A stretch of 64,000 nucleotides of DNA from Microbacterium terregens (GTDB lineage Bacteria; Actinomycetota; Actinomycetes; Actinomycetales; Microbacteriaceae), in contig NZ_BAAAWH010000001.1 in the NCBI RefSeq assembly GCF_039534975.1, positions 1,302,001 to 1,366,000 of the forward strand, in the 5' to 3' direction. Made by a program: the position numbers and the translations under genes. The notes beneath the pieces are model-generated. The model did no database searches. It worked only from the letters and a program-made list of their open reading frames with translations, and was not told where the DNA came from. Below are positions 29,062 through 37,456 of this stretch, piece after piece. The stretch's first letter is position 1; each line of letters begins with the position of its first letter.

Positions 29062-30776
29062 GGTCGTCGATGCCTCCCGCGACGGCGGTCACGGCATCCC
29101 GCCTCCCGGCGACGGCATGGCGTGACTGGCGCTCGTGGCCGGACAGCCTCGCGAACCTCTGGCGGCGCTCGCTCCGGTTCCGGACGATCCTGATCACGCT
29201 GGCGCTGACGGCGCTGGCCATCCTGGTCGCCTGCATCTGGATGGCCCTGGCGATTCAGAACGATCTGTTCCAGGCGCGCAAGGACCAGGTGCTCCGCGAC
29301 TCGCTGCGGGCGACCCAGGCGGCGCAGGCGACTCTGGATGCCGCGGCCGTCCAGGGCGACACCGTTCAGATCCAGAATCTCTGGAACAGCGTGCGCACGA
29401 CCCTGGCCGAGCGATCCTCGACCGACATGATCGCCGCGTTCCGGATCGATCGGGAACCCTCGCAGCTGGCACCGCAGAACTTCACCACCCCGGGGCTCAC
29501 CGAGGAAGTGATCTCGGACGGCATGCACGAGGCGGTGCAGTCGGATGCCGCACAGCAGTGGTGGCAGTCCGTCGAACTGCCCCTGGCCGACGGACCGGTG
29601 CCCGGGATCATCGTCGGTCAGCAGCTCACCGTGCCCGACGTCGGCGGCTACGAGCTGTACCTGGCGTACGACCTGGACAGCGCGTCGCAGACGCTCGGCT
29701 TCGTCCAGACCACGCTGTGGATCGTCGGTATCTCGCTGGTCGTGCTGATCGGGGCGATCTCGTGGTTCGTGCTGCGATCGGTGACGATCCCGATCGGCGA
29801 GGCGGCGGACACGAGCGCCAAGCTCGCCGCCGGTGAGCTCGGTGTGCGTCTGCCGGTGCGCGGCGAGGACGAACTGGCCACCCTGGGGCGATCCTTCAAC
29901 GCCATGGCCGACAGCATCGAATCGCAGATCAAGGAGCTCGCCGATCTGTCCCTCGTGCAGCAGCGATTCGTATCGGACGTCTCCCACGAGCTGCGTACGC
30001 CGCTGACGACCATCCGACTCGCGGCGGACATGATCAACGACCACCGCGAGGACTTCGACCCGTCCACCGCCCGGGCGGCCGAGCTGCTGAACGCACAGGT
30101 GCAGCGCTTCGAGACGCTCCTGACCGACCTGCTCGAGATCAGCCGCTACGACGCCGGTTCGGTGCAGCTCGAACTCGAGCCGACAAGCCTCGCGCACCTC
30201 GCCGAGGACGTGATCGGCTCGATGCATCAGCTCGCCGAGCAGCACGGCACCGACGTCCGCCTCGTCGCCCCGGGCGGGTACTCGCCCGTCGAGATGGACC
30301 CACGACGCGTACGGCGCATCGTGCGAAACCTCCTCGGCAATGCGATCGAGCACGGCGAGGGCCGGCCGATCGTCATCACGGTCGACAGCGACCAGCAGTC
30401 GGTCGCCTTGGGCGTGCGCGACTTCGGCCTCGGAATGACGCAGCAGGACGCGGAGCGCGTCTTCGACCGGTTCTGGCGCGCCGACCCCTCGCGCACGCGC
30501 ACGATCGGCGGCACCGGTCTCGGGCTCTCGATCGCCCTGGGCGATGCACGCCTGCACGGCGGGGAGCTGGCCGTCTGGTCCGATCTGGGACGCGGCTCGA
30601 ACTTCGTCCTCACGCTTCCACGTCACGGCGGCGTGCTGACCGCCCCGTCGCCCATCCGGGCCGACCCCGGCGATGACTCCGGCGCCGCCCTGGACGACTT
30701 CGGTCTCACCCAGCCCATCCAGATCCCGTCCGGGGACATGCCGGCGGATGCCGCGACCCGGGGGAGTGGATCATGA
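29058..30776 (+). CDS. mtrB: Sensor histidine kinase MtrB
   Basis: 572 residues. The N-terminal cytoplasmic arm is followed by span 1 near 43-66, an extracellular sensor of about 150 residues, span 2 near 218-240, a HAMP linker, the dimerisation domain with phospho-acceptor His in FVSDVSHELRTPL near 305-317, and an HATPase domain with N box NLLGNAIEHG, DFGLGM, and GTGLGLSIA near 488-496. It phosphorylates MtrA. The GTG start overlaps the mtrA stop (GTGA); an in-frame ATG four codons later is possible. The Asp-rich C-terminal tail (about 60 residues) is typical of actinobacterial MtrB. Confidence 0.95.
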   Translation: MRSSMPPATAVTASRLPATAWRDWRSWPDSLANLWRRSLRFRTILITLALTALAILVACIWMALAIQNDLFQARKDQVLRDSLRATQAAQATLDAAAVQGDTVQIQNLWNSVRTTLAERSSTDMIAAFRIDREPSQLAPQNFTTPGLTEEVISDGMHEAVQSDAAQQWWQSVELPLADGPVPGIIVGQQLTVPDVGGYELYLAYDLDSASQTLGFVQTTLWIVGISLVVLIGAISWFVLRSVTIPIGEAADTSAKLAAGELGVRLPVRGEDELATLGRSFNAMADSIESQIKELADLSLVQQRFVSDVSHELRTPLTTIRLAADMINDHREDFDPSTARAAELLNAQVQRFETLLTDLLEISRYDAGSVQLELEPTSLAHLAEDVIGSMHQLAEQHGTDVRLVAPGGYSPVEMDPRRVRRIVRNLLGNAIEHGEGRPIVITVDSDQQSVALGVRDFGLGMTQQDAERVFDRFWRADPSRTRTIGGTGLGLSIALGDARLHGGELAVWSDLGRGSNFVLTLPRHGGVLTAPSPIRADPGDDSGAALDDFGLTQPIQIPSGDMPADAATRGSGS

Positions 30777-32458
30777 AGGCGCGCCGGGGCATGGTGGCGG
30801 CCGTTCTCGCGGCCGCCGCACTCGTGCTGTCCGCCTGTGCGGGCCTCCCGGCCAGCGGACCGGTCAATCCGGGGCTGGCGGCGGGGGATGATGCCTTCTC
30901 GCCCGAGTTCCTCTTCCGCCCCGACGAGCCGCAGCCCGGAGCGACCCCCGAGCAGATCGTCGACGGCTTCGTCCGCGCCGGGTCCGGGCCGGGACCCGCC
31001 GCGAACTGGGATGTCGCGCGCATGTTCCTCGCCCCCTCGATCCGGGAGACGTGGAATCCGGAGGCCAGCGTCACGATCGACCTGCCGGACGCCCGTACGA
31101 CGGTCTCGCCGACCGAGGGTGCCGTGGCGCTCTCGCTGGTCGCCGTGGCGACGGTCGACCAGGCCGGCGCCTACCAGCCGGCCGAGGCGGGTGCCACCCA
31201 GCTCTCGTTCCGCCTCGCCCAGCAGGACAACGGCGAGTGGCGGATCACCGAGGCCCCGGACGGGGTGGTGGTCGACCGCGACGTGTTCGCGAACGTCTTC
31301 CATCGCTACTCACTGATGTACTTCGACCCCACGTGGCAGTTCCTGGTCCCTGACGTTCGCTGGTTCCCGACCACGAACGCGGCGACGCGGATCAGCAAAG
31401 CCCTCGTCAACGGTGCGCCGAGTCCCTGGCTTCTGGACTCGGTCCGCAACGCCTTCCCCGAGGGCGTGTCGCTGGCGCGTCCCTCCGTGCCCCTGGAGTC
31501 CGGGGTCGCGCAGGTGGCGCTGAGCGCGGACGCGCTGCTGATCGAACCGGCCACCCTCGACCGCATGCAGACCCAGCTGACCGCCAGCCTGGCCACCGCG
31601 GGTGTGTCCCGCGCGCTGATGTCGGTCGCGTCCGCACCGCTCGAGGCCGAACCCGTCTCCACCCGGTCGACGCGGGTGACGGGACCGCCCCTGGTGCTCA
31701 CGGACGAGGGGTTCGGCTTCCTCGCCGGCGACGAGCTCACGCAGATTCCTGGCCTGTCGGCGGCGATGGCCAACGTGACCCCCGCGGCGATCCAGGTCGC
31801 GACCGACCGTGACTTCGCGGCCGTCCGGCTCACGGACGGCACGGTCGCGCGCGTGCCGGCGACCAATGGCATCGCCGTCGTGGACGTTCGCGCCGGTCTG
31901 GTCAATCCGAGCGCCGATCCGTTCGGCTACATCTGGAGCGTGCCGCGCGACCAGCCCTCGGCGGTCACGGTGTTCTCGGTCGACGGCCAGCAGTTCCCGA
32001 TCGCCGACGCGTGGCCGGGAGCGACGCAGATCGTCGCGATGGCGGTCTCTCGAGACGGTGCGCGGGTCGCGGCGCTGCTCGTGGCCGGTGACCGGACCGA
32101 GGTGCGGGTCGCCGGCATCGTGCGCGGCGACGACAACCGACCGCTGCGGATCGGGGATCCCGTCCCCCTCGGCGCGCTGCCAGGAGCCGGGTCCGGCCTG
32201 GCCTGGCTGGACGACGTCAGTCTCGGCGTGCTGACCGCCCGCCCGGAGGGGCCCCTGTTCACCGAGCAGCTGGTCGGCGGCCCGAGTGCGACGATCGAGG
32301 CGCCGCTCGGCGCGGCGTCGATCGCCGGCGCAACCTCGATCTCGAGCGTGCGCCTGCGCGCCGAGGACGGCTCGCTGTACGTCAAGCGGGGCGCGAACTG
32401 GCAGCGCACCGCCGGCGGGATTCTGGTCCTGGCCACTCAGCAGGGCTCTCCCCAGTAG
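30773..32458 (+). CDS. lpqB: Lipoprotein LpqB
   Basis: 561 residues with a signal peptide and lipobox LSAC (modified Cys at 22), so it is anchored on the outer face of the membrane. A GerMN-type domain follows (residues about 60-200), then a beta-propeller-like C-terminal half ending with a strand that includes SLYVKRGANWQR. LpqB binds the extracellular part of MtrB and tunes MtrA phosphorylation. The ATG overlaps the mtrB stop by 4 bp (ATGA), so all three proteins are translated together. Confidence 0.93.
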   Translation: MKARRGMVAAVLAAAALVLSACAGLPASGPVNPGLAAGDDAFSPEFLFRPDEPQPGATPEQIVDGFVRAGSGPGPAANWDVARMFLAPSIRETWNPEASVTIDLPDARTTVSPTEGAVALSLVAVATVDQAGAYQPAEAGATQLSFRLAQQDNGEWRITEAPDGVVVDRDVFANVFHRYSLMYFDPTWQFLVPDVRWFPTTNAATRISKALVNGAPSPWLLDSVRNAFPEGVSLARPSVPLESGVAQVALSADALLIEPATLDRMQTQLTASLATAGVSRALMSVASAPLEAEPVSTRSTRVTGPPLVLTDEGFGFLAGDELTQIPGLSAAMANVTPAAIQVATDRDFAAVRLTDGTVARVPATNGIAVVDVRAGLVNPSADPFGYIWSVPRDQPSAVTVFSVDGQQFPIADAWPGATQIVAMAVSRDGARVAALLVAGDRTEVRVAGIVRGDDNRPLRIGDPVPLGALPGAGSGLAWLDDVSLGVLTARPEGPLFTEQLVGGPSATIEAPLGAASIAGATSISSVRLRAEDGSLYVKRGANWQRTAGGILVLATQQGSPQ

Positions 32459-32557
32459 CGCGCGGCGCAGTCCTCCCCAGCGGGCCGGGAGCGGGTGCAT
32501 TGCACCGATGTCCCCTGGCCGGTACGCCACGATGCTCCTGCGCCCCATCGTGGGCGG

Positions 32558-33235
32558 GTGGACACGTGGGGATGGATCGGCGCGACGCTGCGAGACGCGC
32601 TGGCCGAGGCGCTCGCGCTCGTTCTGCCGGTCGCGTGCGCGGGCTGCGACGAGCCCGATATCGCCCTCTGTGAGGCCTGCTGCGCCCTGCTGCGCCCGAG
32701 CGTGACGCGCAGCCGACCCGGAGTGTGGAGCGGCCTGCGCTTCGAGGGAGTCGCCGCGCGGGTCGTGCGCGCGCTGAAGGAGGAGGGCCGCACCGGTCTT
32801 GCCCGCCATCTCGCGCCGGCGCTGCGGGCAGCGGTGGACGCGGCGGAGGCCGGGGCATCCGGACACGGCGGGACGGCGCCGGCGCACACGGTCGTCGTGG
32901 TGCCGATTCCGACTTCGCGCGCCGCCTACCGGCGCCGCGGCTACCGGGTCGTCGAACTCGTGGCGCGCCACGCCGGCCTGCGACCGGCGCGGCTGCTCGC
33001 CATCGCCCGGGCAACGGCCGACCAACGCGGTCTGGACCGTGCCGGGCGCCGCCGCAATGTCGCGCGATCGCTCGTCGCGCGGGGCGCGACCGGCCTGCGT
33101 GTCGTCGTCATCGACGACGTCGTGACCACCGGAGCGACTCTCGACGAGGCGATCCGTGCCCTGCGCGCAGGTGGTGCCGAGGTGCTCGGAGCGGCGACCA
33201 TCGCGACCACTCCACGCCACGGCCCGCGGCAGTGA
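32558..33235 (+). CDS. ComF-family phosphoribosyltransferase-like protein
   Basis: 225 residues from GTG 32558; an in-frame GTG at 32495 would give 246 residues but adds a stretch unlike ComF N-termini. A zinc-ribbon CAGC...CEACC near 28-44 is followed by LRFEGVAARVVRALKEEGR near 60-80 and the PRPP-binding loop VVVIDDVVTTGATLDEA near 183-199. ComF proteins are needed for DNA uptake in naturally competent bacteria, but actinobacterial members sit here without other competence genes and their role is untested. It follows lpqB. Confidence 0.88.
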   Translation: MDTWGWIGATLRDALAEALALVLPVACAGCDEPDIALCEACCALLRPSVTRSRPGVWSGLRFEGVAARVVRALKEEGRTGLARHLAPALRAAVDAAEAGASGHGGTAPAHTVVVVPIPTSRAAYRRRGYRVVELVARHAGLRPARLLAIARATADQRGLDRAGRRRNVARSLVARGATGLRVVVIDDVVTTGATLDEAIRALRAGGAEVLGAATIATTPRHGPRQ

Positions 33236-33253
33236 CGCATTTGGAACTCACAG

Positions 33254-33282
33254 GTGACAGGCGACCGGGGCCGGGATAGCGT
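33254..33282 (+). promoter_or_regulatory. hpf promoter
   Basis: A -35-like GTGACA (33254-33259, one mismatch from TTGACA), a 17-bp spacer and a -10 TAGCGT (33277-33282, fits TANNNT). Transcription would start near 33289, leaving a leader of nearly 60 nt with a strong AAGGAGGT (33333-33340), 5 nt before the ATG. It is one of the few genes here with a canonical leader and Shine-Dalgarno. Confidence 0.6.
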
Positions 33283-33345
33283 TGGCATGACAAGGCGACT
33301 CAGGGTCCGCCCTTGGCCGGGTGGACCGGAACAAGGAGGTCAGGG

Positions 33346-34002
33346 ATGGAAACCAGCATCGTCGGCGTGGGAGTGGGTATCACCGATCGCTTCCGCTCGG
33401 TTGTCGAGGACAAGACCGCCCGCATCGAGACCCTTGCGCCACGCGCTCAACGCGTGGACATCAAAGTGACTCACCGGGCGTATCACAACGGTCGCATGGA
33501 GGACGAGACGGTCGAGCTGACGCTCACCGGGCGGGGTCCTCTGGTTCGCGCCGAGGCAACGGATGCCGACAAGTTCGCCGCCCTGGACATGGCGGTCGAC
33601 AAGCTGTGCGAGCAGCTGCGGCGCGCGAAGGACAAGCGCGTCGATGCCCGCAACCACCCCCGCGGTGCGAAGTTCGAGAAGGGGAGCGGCGAGCTCTCCG
33701 GCATCGACGTGCAGCCCGCTTCCATGGAGGTTCTTCGGGCCGTCGCAACCGGGGAGATCCCCGTGGTGACCGGCAGCGAGGATGAGGCGGACTACACGCC
33801 CGTGGTCATCCGCACCAAGGAGTTCGATCCGGAGTGGATGGCGGTGGAAGAGGCCGTCGACCGCATGGAGCTTGTCGGACACGACTTCTTCCTCTTCATC
33901 GACGCGCGCACCGACCACCCCAGCGTGGTCTACCGGCGCAAGGGCTGGGACTACGGCGTCATCTCGCTGACGACTCAGACCGCGCCCGCCGCGGTCGCGT
34001 AG
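33346..34002 (+). CDS. hpf: Ribosome hibernation promoting factor, long form
   Basis: 218 residues. The N-terminal S30AE domain (VGVGITDRFRSVVEDKTARIETL near 6-28, KFAALDMAVDKLCEQLRRAKDK near 82-103) binds the 30S subunit in the tRNA channel. A linker rich in Gly and acidic residues leads to the C-terminal dimerisation domain (VVIRTKEFDPEWMAVEEAVDRMELVGHDFFLF near 150-181) that pairs ribosomes into 100S particles. The ATG at 33346 is fixed by AAGGAGGT. It lies between comF and secA as in other actinobacteria. Confidence 0.95.
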   Translation: METSIVGVGVGITDRFRSVVEDKTARIETLAPRAQRVDIKVTHRAYHNGRMEDETVELTLTGRGPLVRAEATDADKFAALDMAVDKLCEQLRRAKDKRVDARNHPRGAKFEKGSGELSGIDVQPASMEVLRAVATGEIPVVTGSEDEADYTPVVIRTKEFDPEWMAVEEAVDRMELVGHDFFLFIDARTDHPSVVYRRKGWDYGVISLTTQTAPAAVA

Positions 34003-34040
34003 CGAACGTCCCGCTCACGCGCAGAGCGCGGAGCGGACGA

Positions 34041-34072
34041 GAACGGGATGCCTCGCACGAGGCATCCCGTTC
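34041..34072. terminator. 15-bp hairpin terminator downstream of hpf
   Basis: Arms 34041-34055 and 34058-34072 are perfect inverted copies (GAACGGGATGCCTCG and complement). The hairpin lies between convergent genes and serves either strand. The stem contains GGATGCC and GGCATCC, the over-represented 7-mer, as an inverted pair. Confidence 0.85.
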
Positions 34073-34077
34073 CCCTG

Positions 34078-35424
34078 TCAGTCGAACATCCCGCCGAGCA
34101 GGCTTCCGATCACGAGGCCGCCGAGGATCCCGCCCATGGGGTCCCCGCGCCGCTGTCCGCCGCCGTCGCCGCCATAGCCCCACCCGCCGGGTCCTCCGGG
34201 CGGCCGTGACTGGTCGATGTCGCGCTGGGCGAGCTGGAGCCCCTCGCTGGCGAGGTAGGCGATCCGGCGGGACATCGCCAGCGCCTGCTCGCGGTGGTCC
34301 TCATCGATGGCGGTCGCGGCCGCTGCAGAAGCGCCCAGATACCGGTCCAGATCGACGCGGATCCGTTCGGCCTCGGCGACGCGGGTACGGGCATCGGCGC
34401 CGATCCAGCCGCGGTGTCCGGCGATCACGTCGCGGGCGACCGCGAGCTGCCGGTCCGCGTCATCGATCGAGTGCCGCACCTGGTCCAGCGGAGGAATCTG
34501 GCGGGCCGCCCGCTCGCGCGCGGTGGCGATGGCGGCATCGAGTCCGGTGTTGGCCGAGCGAAGGCGGGTCAGATCGGTGAACGGATTCGTCTTCGCGCCG
34601 ACGCGTGGCAACGACGCGAGCGCCTGCTCGAGCGCAGCCACGGCGGTATCAACGGCCGGTGCGGGCGGAGCATCCCGCGCCTCCACCAGATCTCCGCGCG
34701 AGTCCTCGACGACCGCGGCGAGGGTCGATTCGGCCCGGAGCGCCTCGATCTCAAAGGTCTCGACCGCGTCGATCAGCGCCACCGCCCGTCGACCGGCCTC
34801 GATCGCGGTCTCCAGCGCCAGGTTCGCCTGCTCGCGCTGGCCGGCTTCGCGCCGACGCGTGGCGATGCCCGCGCTGTGCTGGGCGAACTTCAGCAGCTGC
34901 TCGGCTTCGTCCGCGTTCTCGGCGATCTGCCTCAGCGCACCCTCGGAGTAGCGCTCCGCGAGGCGGGCGATGGTCGCGCGCGTGTGGGGGAGCCGGGCGC
35001 GCTGGCGCTCGGCATCCGCCTCGAGCGCGGCGAGGATCTCGGGTGCGCGGCGGGCTTTGGCGATGGGCCCGGCGAGCGCCGCCGTCCGGTCATCGAGCAG
35101 CTCCTGAGCCCACTCGCTGAGTTGGACGATGCGCGCGTTGCGGGTGCGCAGCTCCTCCGGGGTGTCGGGGATCTCGTCGAAGTTCAGCTGGTTGAGATGG
35201 AACGCCTCCTGCAGGTGCTGTCGCACCGAGGTGAGGGCCTCGCGCAGCTCGCGGGTCGGTCCGACGCCGAGTTCGGCCTCGGCGAAGTCGAGTTCGTCGG
35301 TGGTGATGCGGATGCGCTCGTCGGCGGCCACCAGCGCCCTGCCGGCCTCCCGGGCGAGGTCGGCGTCCTTCGCCACCAGCGCTTCCTGCTCTTCACGCTT
35401 GCGTTTACCCCAGAATCCAGCCAT
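34078..35424 (-). CDS. Conserved helical protein of unknown function with Gly-rich hydrophobic tail
   Basis: 448 residues, almost entirely alpha-helical: charged, Ala-rich, with long coiled-coil-like stretches from about 10 to 390. It ends in a flexible Gly/Pro segment (about 400-425) and a hydrophobic Gly-rich end GGILGGLVIGSLLGG. There is no signal peptide. The composition resembles the C-terminal half of TPM-domain proteins of actinobacteria without the TPM domain, but I do not recognise a named family. A TAGGAT hexamer on the minus strand (35436-35431) lies 6 nt before the ATG. Possible roles are scaffold or membrane-surface binding; the function is unknown. Confidence 0.65.
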   Translation of the reverse strand: MAGFWGKRKREEQEALVAKDADLAREAGRALVAADERIRITTDELDFAEAELGVGPTRELREALTSVRQHLQEAFHLNQLNFDEIPDTPEELRTRNARIVQLSEWAQELLDDRTAALAGPIAKARRAPEILAALEADAERQRARLPHTRATIARLAERYSEGALRQIAENADEAEQLLKFAQHSAGIATRRREAGQREQANLALETAIEAGRRAVALIDAVETFEIEALRAESTLAAVVEDSRGDLVEARDAPPAPAVDTAVAALEQALASLPRVGAKTNPFTDLTRLRSANTGLDAAIATARERAARQIPPLDQVRHSIDDADRQLAVARDVIAGHRGWIGADARTRVAEAERIRVDLDRYLGASAAAATAIDEDHREQALAMSRRIAYLASEGLQLAQRDIDQSRPPGGPGGWGYGGDGGGQRRGDPMGGILGGLVIGSLLGGMFD

Positions 35425-35617
35425 GAGTAGATCCTAGGTTCGCTTTCCCGAGCGCACGCCAGAGGTTCGCGGCAGGCGGACCGGGCGCGCGAACCGTGGC
35501 GTCCGCCGGGGGTGCCGCGGCGCCCGATGACGGGGAGGCCGCCGCGACCGAGACGGAGCGTGCGGGAACCTCACCTGCGGGGCGTCGATCCCTCCGCACC
35601 GCAGGATCCCGCGAGGC

Positions 35618-37405
35618 TCACGCGTTGTCGCCGGTGTCCCTGTGCCGTGGCTTGCGCGCGGGCCGGTCGTCCCCGTCCGGACGGCGCGGTCCGCCGGAGT
35701 CAGGACGCAGTTCGATGAGCTTGCCCGAGATGCGCGTGTCGGCGAGCCGTGCAAGCGTCTCGGCGGACAGATCCGCCGGCAGCTCGACGAGCGAGAAGTC
35801 GGGACGGATCTGGATCACGCCGAAATCGCCGCGGCTGAGTCCGCCCTCGTTGGCCAGCGCGCCGACGATCTGGCGCGGCTCGACGCGGTGGCGCTTGCCG
35901 ACCGCGAGGCGGTAGGTGGCCATCCTGCTGTTGCTCGGCCGTTGCCGGCGCTCGGGTCGCTCACCTCGATCGTCGCGGTCGAACCGCCCCGGGCGTTCGC
36001 CCCGGTCGCTGCGGTCATCGCGGTCGAACTTCTGTCGGGCCGGTTCCGGCTCGAGCAGCAGCGGCGATTCGCCCTGGGCGACGACGGCCAGCGCCGCGGC
36101 CACATCGACCTCGGGGACGTCGTGGTTGCGCACGTAGTGGGCGATGACGTCACGGAAACCGTCGATCCGCTCGGTCTGATCCAGCGCGGCCGTGATGCGG
36201 TCGTCGAAGCGCGCGAGGCGGGTCACGTTGACGTCCTCGGCGGTGGGCAGCTGCATCTGCGTCAGCGGCTGACGAGTCGCGCGCTCGATCGCCGCGACGA
36301 GGCCGCGCTCGCGCGGTGTCACGAAGCTGATCGCGTCGCCGGTGCGCCCGGCACGGCCGGTACGCCCGATGCGGTGCACGTAGGACTCGGTGTCGGTGGG
36401 GATGTCGAAGTTGACCACGTGGGAGATACGGTCCACGTCGAGCCCGCGGGCGGCGACGTCCGTCGCCACCAGAATGTCGAGCTTGCCGGACTTCAGCTGG
36501 TTCACGGTCCGCTCGCGCTGGACTTGGGCGATGTCTCCGTTGATCGCGGCGGCGCTGTAACCCCGGGCGCGCAGCTTCTCGGCGACCTCTTCGGTCGCGC
36601 TCTTCGTCCGCGCGAAGACGATCATGCCCTCGAAGTTCTCGACCTCGAGGATGCGGGTGAGCGCGTCGATCTTCTGCTGGAAGGACACGATGAGGTACCG
36701 CTGCGTCGTGGACGCCGACGTGGTCGTCTTGGTCTTGACGGTGATCTCTTCGGGGTCGTGCAGGTACTGCTTCGACATCCGGCGGATCGCGGCCGGCATC
36801 GTCGCGGAGAACAGCGCGACCTGCTTGGTCGACGGCGTGTCGGCGAGGATCGTCTCGACATCCTCGGCGAAGCCCATCTTGAGCATCTCGTCGGCTTCGT
36901 CCAGCACCAGGTACTTCAGCTCGGACAGGTCGAGCGTGCCCTTGTCGAGGTGATCCATGATGCGGCCGGGAGTGCCGACGATGATGTGCACGCCGCGGCG
37001 GAGCGCGGACAGCTGCACACCGTAGCCCTGACCGCCGTACACCGGCAGCACGCGGACGCCGCGGGTGTGGGAGGCGTACTTCTCGAACGCCTCGCAGACC
37101 TGGAGCGCGAGCTCGCGCGTAGGGGCGAGCACGAGGGCCTGCGGCGTCTTCTGTGCCACGTCAAGGCGATCGAGGATCGGCAGTGCGAAGGCGGCGGTCT
37201 TGCCGGTTCCGGTCTGGGCGAGACCGACGACGTCGCGGCCGGCCAGCAGCGTGGGGATCGTCGCGGCCTGGATGGCGGACGGGGTCTCGTACCCGACGTC
37301 GCTGAGTGCCTTCAGCACCGCGTCGCCCAATCCGAGGTCGGAGAACGTCATCGCGGCGGGCTCAACAGGAGCCTCGGTCTCGATCGGGGTGTCGACGGAA
37401 GTCAC
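35618..37405 (-). CDS. deaD: DEAD-box RNA helicase, DeaD/CsdA-like
   Basis: 595 residues. The helicase core has the Q motif ([14 protein letters not shown] near 21-34), AQTGTGKT near 59-66, PTREL near 91-95, VLDEADEML near 166-174, SAT near 200-202 and [11 protein letters not shown] near 341-351. A C-terminal DbpA-like RNA-binding domain ([20 protein letters not shown] and following) is followed by an Arg/Asp/Gly-rich tail. Such helicases unwind structured rRNA and mRNA during ribosome assembly and cold stress. The start is GTG, with TATCCT on the minus strand 5 nt upstream, implying a leaderless mRNA. Confidence 0.94.
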   Translation of the reverse strand: MTSVDTPIETEAPVEPAAMTFSDLGLGDAVLKALSDVGYETPSAIQAATIPTLLAGRDVVGLAQTGTGKTAAFALPILDRLDVAQKTPQALVLAPTRELALQVCEAFEKYASHTRGVRVLPVYGGQGYGVQLSALRRGVHIIVGTPGRIMDHLDKGTLDLSELKYLVLDEADEMLKMGFAEDVETILADTPSTKQVALFSATMPAAIRRMSKQYLHDPEEITVKTKTTTSASTTQRYLIVSFQQKIDALTRILEVENFEGMIVFARTKSATEEVAEKLRARGYSAAAINGDIAQVQRERTVNQLKSGKLDILVATDVAARGLDVDRISHVVNFDIPTDTESYVHRIGRTGRAGRTGDAISFVTPRERGLVAAIERATRQPLTQMQLPTAEDVNVTRLARFDDRITAALDQTERIDGFRDVIAHYVRNHDVPEVDVAAALAVVAQGESPLLLEPEPARQKFDRDDRSDRGERPGRFDRDDRGERPERRQRPSNSRMATYRLAVGKRHRVEPRQIVGALANEGGLSRGDFGVIQIRPDFSLVELPADLSAETLARLADTRISGKLIELRPDSGGPRRPDGDDRPARKPRHRDTGDNA

Positions 37406-37430
37406 GCTTCAGGATAGTGCCGCCAGCTGG

Positions 37431-37456
37431 GAGACCGCGGCAAAAGCCGCGGTCTC
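37431..37456. terminator. 11-bp hairpin terminator after the FtsX-like gene
   Basis: Arms 37431-37441 and 37446-37456 (GAGACCGCGGC and complement) are perfect with an AAAA loop. The inner end overlaps the stop codon of the minus-strand FtsX-like gene. It probably terminates the PadR-ABC-FtsX operon just upstream of deaD. Confidence 0.75.

Noticed and set aside
33243..33283. GGAAC...CGTT upstream of hpf as an ECF sigma promoter
   Set aside because: The spacing is 32 bp, far from the 16-19 bp required; a normal -35/-10 pair lies between.
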